Shown here: piece after piece, positions 28,501 through 36,980 of the stretch | Position numbering within the stretch: position 1 is the stretch's first letter | Layout of the letters: every line of letters begins with the position of its first letter | Assembly: GCF_005889715.1 (NCBI RefSeq) | Contig: NZ_VCKW01000049.1 | Span: 1 to 40,421, forward strand | DNA: 40,421 nucleotides | Direction of reading: 5' to 3' | Source: Actinomadura soli | Lineage (GTDB): Bacteria > Actinomycetota > Actinomycetes > Streptosporangiales > Streptosporangiaceae | Notes under the pieces: model-generated | What the model saw: only the letters and a program-made list of their open reading frames with translations | Told to the model about the DNA's origin: nothing | Database searches by the model: none | Position numbers and translations under genes: made by a program

Positions 28501-31500
28501 GCGGGCTCGGCATCGTGGTCGACGCGGCGGTCAACGACGCGCTCGACAGCCTCCGGCTGAGCGTCGCGGACGTGCGGATCGACAGCAGGGTGCCGATGGA
28601 CGACCCGGACCGCATCCTGCAGATCACCGTCTCGCCCGGCCATGCCGACACGGCGGCCGTGGAGATCCACTCGGTGTCCAGGTCCGAGGAGGAGGCGGGC
28701 GCCCCCTGGACGCGGCACGCGCGCGGCGTGGTCCGGCGGCCCATCCCGGGCTCCCGCCGGATCCCCGTCTCACCGGACGGCTTCGACCCCGGGAGCTACG
28801 GACGCGCGATCGCGCACGACGGGGCCTCGCTGCCCCCGGCGCTGCTCGACGCGATCTCCGGCGCCCATCGGGGCGGGCGGGGCGTGCTCGTCGCGCTGGA
28901 ACCGCCGGACGACCGCGAGCCCGCCGCCCGCTGGGGCCAGCTCCTCGACGCGTCGGTCGCCGCCCTCTCCTGGGCCGCCGACGGCGCGGTGCCGGACTCC
29001 TTCACCGGCCGCGCGCGGCGCCTGGCGGAGGGCGTCCTGCACGACCCGGCACGGGTCCGCCACGTCACGGCCGCGGTCACGGCGCATGGCACCACGGGTG
29101 ATGGCGCCAAGGGGGACGCGGCCGTGGTGACGGGCGACATCGAGTTCCTGGCCGAGGACGGCGCGCGCCTGGGCACACTGCGCGGCCTCGAAGTGGTGGA
29201 CACGGCACAGGACGCGACCGCTGGGGCCCGATGGCGTTCCCCGGGCGAGCTGCTGTACGAGGTCGGATGGGAGCGGGCCGCCGCGCCGTCCCCGGCGCGC
29301 GTGCGGGACGAGAGCGTCCTGCTGATCGCCGACCGCGGCGGCACCGCGGCCGCGCTCGCCGGCAGGCTGCGCCAGGAAGGCGCCCACTGCCAGATCATCG
29401 ACCCCGGTGACGACGGCATCGGGCCCTCGCTCCTCGACGGCTGGACGGGCCCCGCCGCGCCGGGCCGGATCGTCGTGCTCACCGGGCTCGACGCGCCCGA
29501 CCCCGAGACCTGCGACGGGGACGCCGTCACCGCGTTCCTGCGGCACGGCGAGCTGACCGTGATCGGGCTCGTCCAGCGGCTCCTGGAACGCCCCGCCTGG
29601 GCGGAGACGAAGGTCTCGCTGGTGACGCGCGGGGCCGTCGCGGCGGAGGACAGGCTCACCGCCCCCCTCGCGGGAACGCTGTGGGGGCTCGGACGGGTCA
29701 TCGCCCTTGAGCACCCCGAGCACTGGGGAGGGGCGGTCGACCTCGACCCGTCCGCCCCGGAGGACGCCGACCTCGACGCCCTGATCCAGGCGCTGCTGGA
29801 CCCGTCGTCCGAGGACGAGCACGCGCTGCGGGACCGCGCGCGGTACGTGCCCCGGCTGAACCGCGCCGCCGCCACGGCGCCGATGCGCGGGGCTCCGCGG
29901 GTCAGCCCGTCCGGCTCCTACCTCATCACCGGCGCGTTCGGCGGCATCGGGCAGGCCGTCGGCGAATGGCTGGCGCGGCACGGCGCCGGACGGCTCGTCC
30001 TGCTGGCCCGCACGCCCCTGCCACCGCGCGCCGAGTGGGACGGCGGCCTCGCCCCCGGCCTGCGCGAACGCGTCGCCGTCGTGCGGCGGCTAGAGGCGCT
30101 CGGGGCGGAGGTCGAGGTGGTCGCCGCCGACGTCGCCGACGCCGGCCGGATGGAGGCCGTCGTCTCCGCGCTGCGCACCGCCCGCCGTCCGCTGCGCGGG
30201 GTCGTGCACGCGGCGGGAGTGTCCAAACCGCAGTTCCTGCGGGACGTCCCCGTCACCGCACCCGACGACTACGACGCCGTATGGCGGCCCAAGGTCGCCG
30301 GTGGATGGCTGCTGCACCGCCTGACCGCGGGGCTCGATCTCGACTTCTTCCTCGGTTTCTCCTCGATCGCCGCCACCTGGGGCTCGCAGCACCTGTCGAG
30401 CTACGCGTCCGGGAACGCGTTCCTGGACGCCCTGGCGGCCTACCGGCGCCGCCGGGGCGAGGCCGCGCTCACCGTCGACTGGGGCCCGTGGGACCTGCCC
30501 TCGGCCCTCTTCGACGAGGAGGTGCTGAGCTTCCTCACCTCCACCGGGCTGCGCACCCTCGCCGCGCCGCAGTGCCTGCGGCTGCTCGGCGCGCTGCTGG
30601 CGGCGGGCGCCTCCCACGGGGTGGTGTGCGCGGCCGACTGGTCGACGTTCCGCCCGGTCATGGAGGCCCGGATCGACCGGCCGCTGCTGCACGCCCTCGA
30701 CGTCTCCGAGGAGACCGGCGAGGCCACGGCCCCGCTGCTGGACGACCTGGCGCAAGCCCCACCCGAAAAGCGCACCGCACTGCTCGTCGCCTACGTCCAG
30801 GACGTGCTCGGCGACGTGCTCGGCATCGATCCCCGCGGCATCGCGGTGGAGGACGACGTGATCGGATACGGACTGGACTCGCTGATGGTCATGGAGGTCG
30901 TCAAACGCTGCAAGCGCGACCTCCAGGTCACCGTCCGCCCCAACGCCTTCTTCGCACGGACGACCCTCGGCGAGTGGGCGGCGCTGCTCGGCGAAGAGAC
31001 CGGAGCGGAGACCACGGAGGACGAGGAGGCCGACCTCACCCTCCCCTCGCAGATCGCGCGGCGGGTGGAGCTCGACCCCGACATCCGTCCCAGCGGCCCC
31101 CTCGGGAAGGGCTACCAGAACCCGCGCCGGGTGCTGCTCACCGGCGCCACCGGCTTCGTCGGCGCGTACCTGCTGGACGAGCTGCTCAGCGCGACGGACG
31201 CGACGGTCGTCTGCCTGACCCGCTGCGCGGACGAGACCGAGGGCCTGGCCCGGATCCGCGGCAACCTGGAGCACTACCTCCCCTGGCGGGACGACGCCGA
31301 CGAGCGGATCGAGGTGCTCCCCGGAGACCTCGCGGCGCCGCTGCTGGGCCTGGAGGCGTCCGCCTTCGGCGCGCTGGCGGAGAGCGTCGACGCGATCTAC
31401 CACTGCGGCGCCTGGGTCAGCTTCTCCTACACCTACCGGCGGCTGGAGGCGGCCAACGTGGACGGCCTCGCCGAGATCCTGCGGCTGGCCTGCACCGGAC

Positions 31501-32219
31501 CGCTGACCCCGGTCAGCCACGTGTCCACCTACGGCATCTGGGGGATCCCCGAGGACGGCCGCTCCGTGATCGCCGAGGCCGACCCGATCGCCACGGCGGG
31601 CCGACTGGTCACCGGCTACGTGCAGACCAAGTGGGCCGCCGAGCGGCTGGTGGAGATCGCGCGGGAGCGCGGCATCCCGGTGGACGTCCACCGCCCCGGG
31701 CGAGTGCTGGGCGACTCGCGCACCGGGGCCTGCCTGACGACCCACTTCACCACCCGGGTCATCCGCGGCTGCGTCCAGCTCGGCATGGCGCCCGACCTCG
31801 ACCTGGAAATCGAGATGACACCGGTCGACTATGTGAGTGCGGCACTGGTCCGGATCTCCCGCGCCCCGCACGCCTTCGGGACGAACTTCCACCTTGTCAA
31901 CCGGCGTAAGATGCATTTTGGCGAACTCGTCCGCAACATTGGCGAAAACGGATGGCCGGTCGCGGTCGTGCCGGTCGAGAAATGGTGGCAAGAACTGCAG
32001 GAGTCGTTTGCCGAACGGGACAATGTCCTGCATCCGGTGATGGACGTGGTCGAGGAGTTCGTGGTCGGCGGCGAAGAGGCGATCGACTACGACACCGCGA
32101 ATGCCGAAGAGGTGCTGGCCGGCACCGGCGTGGAATGCCCGCCGCTGGACGAGCGGCTGCTGCGCACCTATTTCTCCTGGATGGCCCGCACCGGCTACCT
32201 GCCCCCGGCCGGTGGATGA
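25551..32219 (+). CDS. Type I PKS, module 3: KS-AT-DH(degenerate)-KR-ACP-thioester reductase
   Basis: A 2222-aa synthase. The N-terminal basic coiled coil (about 1-40, IERLQRKLRE) should dock onto the previous PKS. KS (about 44-470) has Cys213 in DTTCSSSL; AT has GHSIG with Ser664 and HAFH at 764-767, so malonyl-specific. A dehydratase-like fold (about 940-1230) keeps HARGVV and PALLDA but lacks the HxxxGxxxxP histidine. KR (about 1240-1700) has TGAFGGIG at 1460-1467, Ser1604/1605, Tyr1618 and Asn1622, so it looks active. ACP has Ser1777. The last 370 residues are an SDR-type thioester reductase with TGATGFVG at 1864-1871 and YVQTK (Tyr2023, Lys2027). This domain releases the chain as aldehyde or alcohol, in place of the PltG thioesterase used for pyoluteorin. 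Confidence 0.92.
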   Translation: MSDQAPARERTDQRASLAEAARTIERLQRKLRERSARPPAEPVAIIGLGCRFPGGADTPDRFWRLLADGVDAVREFPPERDDAGAVYHPDPDEPGKAYTVQGGFLDEVSTFEPAVFGISPREALGMDPQQRLALEVAWEALERAGQAPDRLAGTRTGVFMGLSTTDYVRMRQSEGDIRDVDAYQLIGEPSFAAGRISYTLGLEGPCKVIDTTCSSSLVAVHDACQALRLGECDMALAGGVNMILSAYGYVLMSKFKALSPDGRCKTFDASADGYGRGEGAGVLVLKRLSDAIENRDPVLAVVQGSAVNHDGRSSGLTVPNPAAQQDVIRAALAQARLDPAHLDYVEVHGTGTSLGDPIELRALEAVIGRHHADEAPLLVGSVKTNIGHLEPAAGVAGLCKLVLSLRHGWIPPHLHFTDPNPNVDWDRLHIRVAADGTPWPDAAGRPRAGAVSSFGVSGTNAHCIVRSHEAAETGDRTGDMAGPLLLSAHTPQGLAQLAGRFADHLRESPGDDLADVCYTTQVGRSRQRHGLVASAGTPDAMADALEAHARGGRHPSLGTAELQAHKHRKPAWLFTGQGAQYAGMAAGLSAEPAFAEALDECAEHFDPLLDRPLREVIWPRSTDGDAPDLDDTRYTQPALFAVEYALARLWRSWGVTPGALAGHSIGEITAACVAGVLTLPDAARLVAARSALMAVLPADGVMTALGLTEEEALEAIGARTGTVAVAAVNGPHSVVLSGLAEDVAAIEAELAARDVRAQRLSVSHAFHSPLLKPMLAEFRAIAAEIEHREPEIPLVSNVTGRFWEPGDGGPDYWVRHAAQTVRFHEGLRTLHDGGYRTFVELGPSPVLSALGARALDDPTCAWIPVLRRPKPNGPEDRTSVRAALGMAVLRGVSADWDKVHTGTPPRRVPLPATVWQGSPYWFEKRRNGAAATGQAPTEAGSAAALPAGLRRLRAAVPTYQADLSAPVWAEYTRSDGSGRYLSVGGLGIVVDAAVNDALDSLRLSVADVRIDSRVPMDDPDRILQITVSPGHADTAAVEIHSVSRSEEEAGAPWTRHARGVVRRPIPGSRRIPVSPDGFDPGSYGRAIAHDGASLPPALLDAISGAHRGGRGVLVALEPPDDREPAARWGQLLDASVAALSWAADGAVPDSFTGRARRLAEGVLHDPARVRHVTAAVTAHGTTGDGAKGDAAVVTGDIEFLAEDGARLGTLRGLEVVDTAQDATAGARWRSPGELLYEVGWERAAAPSPARVRDESVLLIADRGGTAAALAGRLRQEGAHCQIIDPGDDGIGPSLLDGWTGPAAPGRIVVLTGLDAPDPETCDGDAVTAFLRHGELTVIGLVQRLLERPAWAETKVSLVTRGAVAAEDRLTAPLAGTLWGLGRVIALEHPEHWGGAVDLDPSAPEDADLDALIQALLDPSSEDEHALRDRARYVPRLNRAAATAPMRGAPRVSPSGSYLITGAFGGIGQAVGEWLARHGAGRLVLLARTPLPPRAEWDGGLAPGLRERVAVVRRLEALGAEVEVVAADVADAGRMEAVVSALRTARRPLRGVVHAAGVSKPQFLRDVPVTAPDDYDAVWRPKVAGGWLLHRLTAGLDLDFFLGFSSIAATWGSQHLSSYASGNAFLDALAAYRRRRGEAALTVDWGPWDLPSALFDEEVLSFLTSTGLRTLAAPQCLRLLGALLAAGASHGVVCAADWSTFRPVMEARIDRPLLHALDVSEETGEATAPLLDDLAQAPPEKRTALLVAYVQDVLGDVLGIDPRGIAVEDDVIGYGLDSLMVMEVVKRCKRDLQVTVRPNAFFARTTLGEWAALLGEETGAETTEDEEADLTLPSQIARRVELDPDIRPSGPLGKGYQNPRRVLLTGATGFVGAYLLDELLSATDATVVCLTRCADETEGLARIRGNLEHYLPWRDDADERIEVLPGDLAAPLLGLEASAFGALAESVDAIYHCGAWVSFSYTYRRLEAANVDGLAEILRLACTGPLTPVSHVSTYGIWGIPEDGRSVIAEADPIATAGRLVTGYVQTKWAAERLVEIARERGIPVDVHRPGRVLGDSRTGACLTTHFTTRVIRGCVQLGMAPDLDLEIEMTPVDYVSAALVRISRAPHAFGTNFHLVNRRKMHFGELVRNIGENGWPVAVVPVEKWWQELQESFAERDNVLHPVMDVVEEFVVGGEEAIDYDTANAEEVLAGTGVECPPLDERLLRTYFSWMARTGYLPPAGG

Positions 32220-32253
32220 CCCCCGGCCAGGGGCGCCCGGGCCCGGCCGGGGG
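32220..32253. terminator. GC-rich hairpin after the PKS operon
   Basis: CCCCCGGCC (32220-32228) pairs with GGCCGGGGG (32245-32253) directly after the PKS stop and before the convergent SARP gene end at 32273. The 16-base loop can itself fold. The 53-base gap is too GC-rich to be sure. Confidence 0.4.
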
Positions 32254-32272
32254 GCGGCGGAGCCCGGCCGGG

Positions 32273-33046
32273 TCAGCCGCCGGCCGGGCCCTTGCCGACC
32301 AGCAGCACGTTCTGGTGGATCTCCTGGATCTCGGGGGACGGCAGCAGCCCGAGCTCGTTGTCCAGGACGTGCCGGAGGCTGTGGAAGACGTCCAGCGCCT
32401 CGTTGCGCCGGCCCGCCCGGCTCAACGCCATGATCAGCTGCCCGTGGAACCACTCGTTGAAGGGATGCGCCGCGACCAGCGACCGCAGCTCCCCGATCAG
32501 CTCGCGGTCGCGGCCCAGCAGCATGTCGGCCTTGATCCGCAACTCCAGCGTGTAGAGCCGCTGTTCTTGCAGGTGAGCGGCGTAGGCTTCGAGCAGCGGG
32601 CCGCGGTTGACGCCCGCCAGGGGCGGGCCCGTCCAGAGGGCGAGCGCGTCGCGCAGCTGCCGCGCCGCCTCCTGCAGGCGGCCCACCTCCAGCAGCCGCC
32701 GCCCGCTCTTGACCTCCTCGTCGAAGACGAACAGGTCCAGTTCGGTGGGCTCCACCCGCAGCATGTAGCCCGACGGGCGGGTGACCAGCAACTCGCGGCT
32801 GTCGGGCGCGAGCCCCTCGGATTCGATGGTCTTGCGGAGTTGGTAGATGTAGGTCTGGGCAGTGGTCTGCGCGCTCTTGGGCGGGTCGGCGCCCCACAGT
32901 TCCTCGACCACCGTCTCCAGCGTGACGAGCTGGTTCCGGCGCACCAGCAGCAGCGCGAGCACCTGTCTCAGTTTCGGCGCCGTCAGCTCACAGACGCCAC
33001 TCTCATTGAAGATCTCAAACGAGCCGAGAATCGCGAATCGGACCAT
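32273..33046 (-). CDS. SARP-family transcriptional activator
   Basis: A 257-aa Streptomyces antibiotic regulatory protein. Residues 1-95 form the OmpR-like winged-helix DNA-binding domain (MVRFAILGSFEIF, KLRQVLALLLVRRNQLV, QTYIYQLRKTIE, GYMLRV). Residues about 100-245 form the bacterial transcriptional activation domain (LALWTGPPLAG, HPFNEWFHGQLIMAL, RNEALDVFHSLR, ELGLLPSPEI). Short SARPs of this kind (ActII-ORF4, DnrI) switch on biosynthetic operons by binding direct repeats near -35. I chose ATG 33046, with GAGGGG 5 bases upstream, over a 24-residue longer frame without support. It sits between the type I PKS and the type II tailoring block, and is the only clear regulator in the window, so it may control both. 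No ATPase domain follows. Confidence 0.93.
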   Translation of the reverse strand: MVRFAILGSFEIFNESGVCELTAPKLRQVLALLLVRRNQLVTLETVVEELWGADPPKSAQTTAQTYIYQLRKTIESEGLAPDSRELLVTRPSGYMLRVEPTELDLFVFDEEVKSGRRLLEVGRLQEAARQLRDALALWTGPPLAGVNRGPLLEAYAAHLQEQRLYTLELRIKADMLLGRDRELIGELRSLVAAHPFNEWFHGQLIMALSRAGRRNEALDVFHSLRHVLDNELGLLPSPEIQEIHQNVLLVGKGPAGG

Positions 33047-33171
33047 TTGTACCCCTCGGTTACAGCGCCCCCTAATGGTCGCGCAGTCAGCGACTGACAC
33101 CAAAGGATAATTGCTCATTGTGGGGCCGACAACGGTTGCCCGGCCGCTCCCCGACGGCGTTCAATCTAGGC
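33047..33171. promoter_or_regulatory. Divergent leader of SARP and FAD monooxygenase genes
   Basis: A 125-base gap, more AT-rich than its surroundings. It holds the small dyad GTCAG-CGA-CTGAC (33086-33098) and GATAAT at 33106-33111, a possible -10 for the rightward gene without a recognisable -35, which would suit an activator-dependent promoter. No good ribosome site precedes 33172. Confidence 0.4.
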
Positions 33172-34608
33172 ATGGCGGATAAGGAGCGCGGGAACGTCGA
33201 GGTGGTCATCGCCGGAGCCGGTCCGGCGGGCCTGGTCATGGCGCTGACCCTGGCACGATACGGAATCGAGGTACTGGTCGCGGAAAAGCGCCCGAGGGTG
33301 TCGACGCTTTCGCGGGCGCTGGTGGTGAGCACGCGCAGCATGGAGATCCTGCGGTCCTGGGGCCTGGCGGACGCCGTGCGCGCCGGGGCGGCGGACGTGG
33401 TGCCGCGCGGCTGGGTGACCCCGGCGCTCGCCTCGGGCGAGGGCAGGGAGTTCCCGCTGGGCTACCCCACCTCCGAGGAGGCGGCCCGGGTGAGCCCGGC
33501 GGCGCCGGCCTGGGTGCCGCAGGACCATCTGGAGCCGATGCTGCTGGCCCGGCTGCGCGAGGCCGCGTCCGTGGAGGTCCGGTTCGGGTCCCGGCTGGTC
33601 GGGGTGGAGCAGGACGCCGGCGGCGTCCGCGCGATCCTGCACGACGAGGACGGGGGCCGGGCACGGACGCTGCGGGCGCTGTACGTCGTGGGCGCCGACG
33701 GCGCGCACAGCACGGTGCGCGAGCAGCTCGGGATAGGGCTGGACGGCTCGCCGGTGCGCGGCGGCTACTACGGCGTCCAGTTCCGGGCCCCGCTCGCGGC
33801 GTTCCTCGACGGCCGCCGCTACGGCCTCAACGTGATCACCGATCCGGCCGCGTCCGGGATCCTGACGCCGCGCGGGCCCGGCGACCGCTGGCACTACGGC
33901 CGCGAGCACAGGCCCGGCCAGGTCCCGCTGGTCGACCGCACGACCGAGCAGCTCACGGAGCTGATCGCCGCCGCCGCCGGGGTCCGCGGCCTGCGGCCGA
34001 GGATCGAGTCGGTCTCGGAGTTCGGGTTCGCCGCGCAGGTCGCCGAGCGGTTCCGGGCGGGCCGCGGCTTCCTCGTCGGCGACGCGGCGCACCAGATGAC
34101 CCCGCGCGGCGGAACCGGCATGAACACCGCGATCCACGACGGCTACGACCTGGGCTGGAAGCTCGCCTGGGTGCTGCGCGGCTGGGCGGGGGACGGCCTG
34201 CTGCACAGCTACGAGGCCGAACGGCGCCCGGTGGCGCTGCACAACGTCGAACGGTCCGCGGACCCGAACGGCGCCCGGTGCACCCCCGAGGAGGCCCTGC
34301 CCTGGGACCTCAACGGCCGGCTCGCGCACCACTGGCTGACCCGCAACGGCCTGACGGTGTCCACGCTGGACCTGCTCGGCGACGGGATCACCGTGCTCAG
34401 CGACCCGGGACGGGCCGACCCGCATGAGCCACCGGCCATACCCCGCGTGCACGCCCCGGTGACCACGCACGTCCTCCCCCCGGAGATCGCCCGCGCCCTC
34501 GGCGTCCCGCCCGGCGGGGCGCGCGTCCTCCGCCCCGACGGCAGGGACCTGCGGCCGGGCGGCCGGGACCTGCCGAGGGAGGCCACGGAGGCGACGGAGA
34601 CGGTGTAG
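33172..34608 (+). CDS. Class A FAD-dependent aromatic monooxygenase
   Basis: A 478-aa flavoprotein hydroxylase of the group that oxidises aromatic polyketides. GAGPAG at 15-20 is the dinucleotide loop; the DG motif is in GADGAHS (Asp176), and the GD motif is in LVGDAAHQMTPRGGTGMN (Asp304). The protein should hydroxylate a phenolic ring using NAD(P)H, oxygen and tightly bound FAD. It is shorter than the second monooxygenase (506 aa): after about residue 440 the C-terminal domain dissolves into an Arg/Gly-rich repeat (RPGGRDL type) and a Glu/Thr tail. The start ATG 33172 has only AGG right before it, so a leaderless message or weak initiation is possible. It is divergent from the SARP gene and ends at a strong hairpin. 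The substrate may belong to either polyketide. Confidence 0.85.
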   Translation: MADKERGNVEVVIAGAGPAGLVMALTLARYGIEVLVAEKRPRVSTLSRALVVSTRSMEILRSWGLADAVRAGAADVVPRGWVTPALASGEGREFPLGYPTSEEAARVSPAAPAWVPQDHLEPMLLARLREAASVEVRFGSRLVGVEQDAGGVRAILHDEDGGRARTLRALYVVGADGAHSTVREQLGIGLDGSPVRGGYYGVQFRAPLAAFLDGRRYGLNVITDPAASGILTPRGPGDRWHYGREHRPGQVPLVDRTTEQLTELIAAAAGVRGLRPRIESVSEFGFAAQVAERFRAGRGFLVGDAAHQMTPRGGTGMNTAIHDGYDLGWKLAWVLRGWAGDGLLHSYEAERRPVALHNVERSADPNGARCTPEEALPWDLNGRLAHHWLTRNGLTVSTLDLLGDGITVLSDPGRADPHEPPAIPRVHAPVTTHVLPPEIARALGVPPGGARVLRPDGRDLRPGGRDLPREATEATETV

Positions 34609-34625
34609 GCGATCGAGGTGGGGAC

Positions 34626-34692
34626 GGTGTGACGCGCGGCGGCCGCGCCGGTCGTCCCGGCGCGGCCGTGCTCCACCCGTCCCGGTCACACC
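34626..34692. terminator. Nested hairpin between convergent genes
   Basis: The inner stem CGGCCGCGCCGG (34640-34651) pairs perfectly with CCGGCGCGGCCG (34657-34668) around TCGTC. An outer pair GGTGTGAC (34626-34633) / GTCACACC (34685-34692) encloses it. It follows the monooxygenase stop and reaches the methyltransferase stop, as expected of a bidirectional terminator. Confidence 0.8.
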
Positions 34693-35426
34693 CGTTCCGC
34701 GTGGACGTGCCACATCGGCAGCAGGATGCGTCCCTGGTCGTCCTCGTCCAGCGCGTCGGGGTCGAACTCCACGCCGCCCTCCGGGGCGGCGTCGCGCTTC
34801 TCCTCAAGGAAGGCCCGGGTGAACCGCGTCGCGGAGCTGGTCTCGCGGATCTCGATGATCCGCCAGTGCTCGCTCAGGTTCGCCTCCAGGTTCGCGCGGC
34901 CGACCCGCAGCCACGCCGGGGGGAGCCCGGGCGGGGCGGTCTCGCTGAAGCTGAACAGCTGCAGCGTCGCCCCCTCCGCGCACAGCCGGTGGACGGTCGC
35001 GGCGTAGACCCGGCGCTGGTCGTCGTCGAGGCAGTGGTAGAGGCCGTAGTCCAGCACCGAGCGGAAGCCCTCGCGCACCCCGTCCATGCGGGTGGCGTCC
35101 GCGACCATGAACTCGACGTCGGCGTTCTGCGCGCGGGCGCGCTCGCGGGCGTCGTCGATCGCGGTGGGCGAGATGTCGACGCCGGTCACCGGGTATCCGC
35201 GGCCGCTGAGGTAGACCGCGTGGGCGCCGCGCCCGCATCCGGCGTCGAGCACCGGGCCGGTGAACCCGCCGGCCCGTTCGAGATCCATCACCGACCGCTG
35301 CGGCTCCCCGATGTCCCAGGGGGCGAAGCCGAACCGCATGCCGAGCCCCTCGATCGGCGCCTTGCCCGCGTAGAGCGGCTCGAACGCGGAGGTGTCCTCG
35401 GCGAGTACCTGATCTTCCCTGTTCAT
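34686..35426 (-). CDS. Class I SAM-dependent methyltransferase
   Basis: A 246-aa small-molecule methyltransferase. SAM motif I is VLDAGCGRGAHA at 59-70, with the acidic end of beta 2 at Asp85 (TGVDIS) and a motif-II-like FMVADATRMDG, then FRSVLDYGLYHCLDDDQ. It resembles the thiopurine-methyltransferase-like group more than the classical polyketide O-methyltransferases with an N-terminal dimerisation domain. O-, N- or C-methylation cannot be assigned. ATG 35426 overlaps the stop of the second monooxygenase (ATGA) and has GGGAG 7 bases upstream. It is the last gene of the leftward tailoring operon, which fits a late decorating step. Confidence 0.85.
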   Translation of the reverse strand: MNREDQVLAEDTSAFEPLYAGKAPIEGLGMRFGFAPWDIGEPQRSVMDLERAGGFTGPVLDAGCGRGAHAVYLSGRGYPVTGVDISPTAIDDARERARAQNADVEFMVADATRMDGVREGFRSVLDYGLYHCLDDDQRRVYAATVHRLCAEGATLQLFSFSETAPPGLPPAWLRVGRANLEANLSEHWRIIEIRETSSATRFTRAFLEEKRDAAPEGGVEFDPDALDEDDQGRILLPMWHVHAERV

Positions 35427-36943
35427 CTGTCGTCTCCCTTGTGCGACGTGCCAACAGAACCGAACCAGTGGCGCAGCATCGGACGCGGATCGTCGGAACC
35501 GGCACCGGCCCACGCCACGTGGCCGTCCGGACGGAGCAGCACCGCGTCCAGCCCGGCCACCGGCCCGCCCGGATGCCGGTCGGGGGCGACGAGGTCGACC
35601 CGTCCGGCCCATCCCGCGGCGGCGTCGCGCAGCGCGGCCCGATGCTCCGGGACGGCGGTGAGCACCAGCAGCACCCCGCGCGCGGACCGCAGCGCCGCCG
35701 CCGTCCCGTCCCACCCGTCGCCGGGTGGAATCCGGGCACCGACCAGCGGATGCGGGCCGCCATCGGTCTCTTGCGGGGGGACGGCCCCCCACACCCCCTG
35801 GAACGGCCCGTACCGCACGTCGAGACCCGTGACGAGCCCGGCGAGCTGGTCGCGGACCTGCGGGTACCCGATCAGCTCGGCCAGCACGGCGCGCAGCGGG
35901 TCCAGCTCGGCGCCGCCGAGGAGCAGCGCCGCCTGCGCGTCGACGCCGCGCTGGACGCGCCGCCCGACGGACCGGCGTTCCTCGTCATAGGTGTCCAGCA
36001 GGCCGTGCGGCGCGCGGCCGATCGCCACGGCGGCGAGCTTCCAGCCCAGGTTCGCCGCGTCCTGCAGCCCCAGGTTGATCGCCTGGCCGCCGGCGGGGAG
36101 CTGCCGGTGCGCCGCGTCACCGGCCAGCAGCACCCGTCCGGCGCGGTACCGCTCCGCCAGCCGGGAGCCGTCCCGGAAGGCGTGCAGCCAGCGCGCGGTG
36201 CCGCCGCTGATGTCCTCCCCGGTCACCCGCCGCCATGCCGTCTGCACATCGGCGAACGTCGGTGGCTCCGTCCCGGCGGCGTGCCCGTCGACGGCCACCA
36301 TCACGCGGGTCAGGCCGTCGTCCGGACGTTTCGCGGCGACGGCCAGCCCGCCGGGGAGCCGCTCGAAGCGCCGGTCCTGGACGGCGATGCCCGCCACGTC
36401 GGCGGCGAGCAGCTCACCGGTCGCGTCCCGGCCGGGGAAGCCGATGCCCGCCGCCCGGCGCACCGTGCTGCCCTCCCCGTCGCAGCCGACCACGTGACCG
36501 GATTCGACCTGGTAGGGCCCGGACGGGCCGAGCACGTCGACCAGCACCCGGTCGTCCTCCACGACCAGACCGGTCACGTCGTGCCCGCGCCGGATGTCGG
36601 CGCCGAGACCGCTCGCCCACTCGGCCAGCAGTGCCTCCAGCCGGGGCTGCGGCACCTTCCACTGCCCCGGGAAGGGCGTCGGCAGGAGGCCGAGGTCGAG
36701 CGGGATCCCGCCGAAGTGGCCCATGCGGTGGCTGGGCGGGGACCCCAGCGACGCCCGCAGGCCGCGCTGCTCGAAGAACTCCATCGTGCGCGCGTGCAGG
36801 GTGGACGCGCGGGTCTGCGCGACGGGCTCGTCCAGCCGCTCCAGCACCACCACCGCGGCTCCGCCGAGCCGCAGCTCGCCCGCCAGCAGCAGCCCGACCG
36901 GACCGGCTCCGACGACGGTGACCTGGGTGACCTGGGTTCGCAT
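35423..36943 (-). CDS. FAD monooxygenase of the PgaE/UrdE type
   Basis: A 506-aa class A flavin hydroxylase with the full three-domain layout of aromatic polyketide oxygenases such as PgaE and UrdE (C12-type hydroxylases of angucyclines). GAGPVG is at 12-17, LHARTMEFFEQRG is the family block that follows, the DG motif lies in GCDGEGSTVR, and the GD motif in LLAGDAAHRQLPAGGQAIN. The C-terminal thioredoxin-like domain (from about residue 390) is present, ending with LLRPDGHVAW. ATG 36943 has GGGAGG 4 bases upstream. It lies 37 bases after the aromatase/cyclase gene. A quinone-forming or angular hydroxylation on a polycyclic aromatic polyketide is the natural expectation. The exact ring position is not deducible. 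Confidence 0.88.
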   Translation of the reverse strand: MRTQVTQVTVVGAGPVGLLLAGELRLGGAAVVVLERLDEPVAQTRASTLHARTMEFFEQRGLRASLGSPPSHRMGHFGGIPLDLGLLPTPFPGQWKVPQPRLEALLAEWASGLGADIRRGHDVTGLVVEDDRVLVDVLGPSGPYQVESGHVVGCDGEGSTVRRAAGIGFPGRDATGELLAADVAGIAVQDRRFERLPGGLAVAAKRPDDGLTRVMVAVDGHAAGTEPPTFADVQTAWRRVTGEDISGGTARWLHAFRDGSRLAERYRAGRVLLAGDAAHRQLPAGGQAINLGLQDAANLGWKLAAVAIGRAPHGLLDTYDEERRSVGRRVQRGVDAQAALLLGGAELDPLRAVLAELIGYPQVRDQLAGLVTGLDVRYGPFQGVWGAVPPQETDGGPHPLVGARIPPGDGWDGTAAALRSARGVLLVLTAVPEHRAALRDAAAGWAGRVDLVAPDRHPGGPVAGLDAVLLRPDGHVAWAGAGSDDPRPMLRHWFGSVGTSHKGDDR

Positions 36944-36980
36944 CGCGCCTCCCTCCGGGAACGGGCGGGCAGGTGGACGG

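Noticed and set aside
31081..32219. C-terminal domain of the second PKS as thioesterase
   Set aside because: No GxSxG; TGATGFVG and YxxxK identify an SDR-type thioester reductase.
30090..32897. 935-aa minus-strand frame spanning the PKS end and the SARP gene
   Set aside because: It crosses two well supported genes in a wrong frame and has no recognisable domain.
33047..33118. 24-residue N-terminal extension of the SARP
   Set aside because: The winged-helix domain of SARPs begins right at MVRFAILG, and GAGGGG precedes that ATG.
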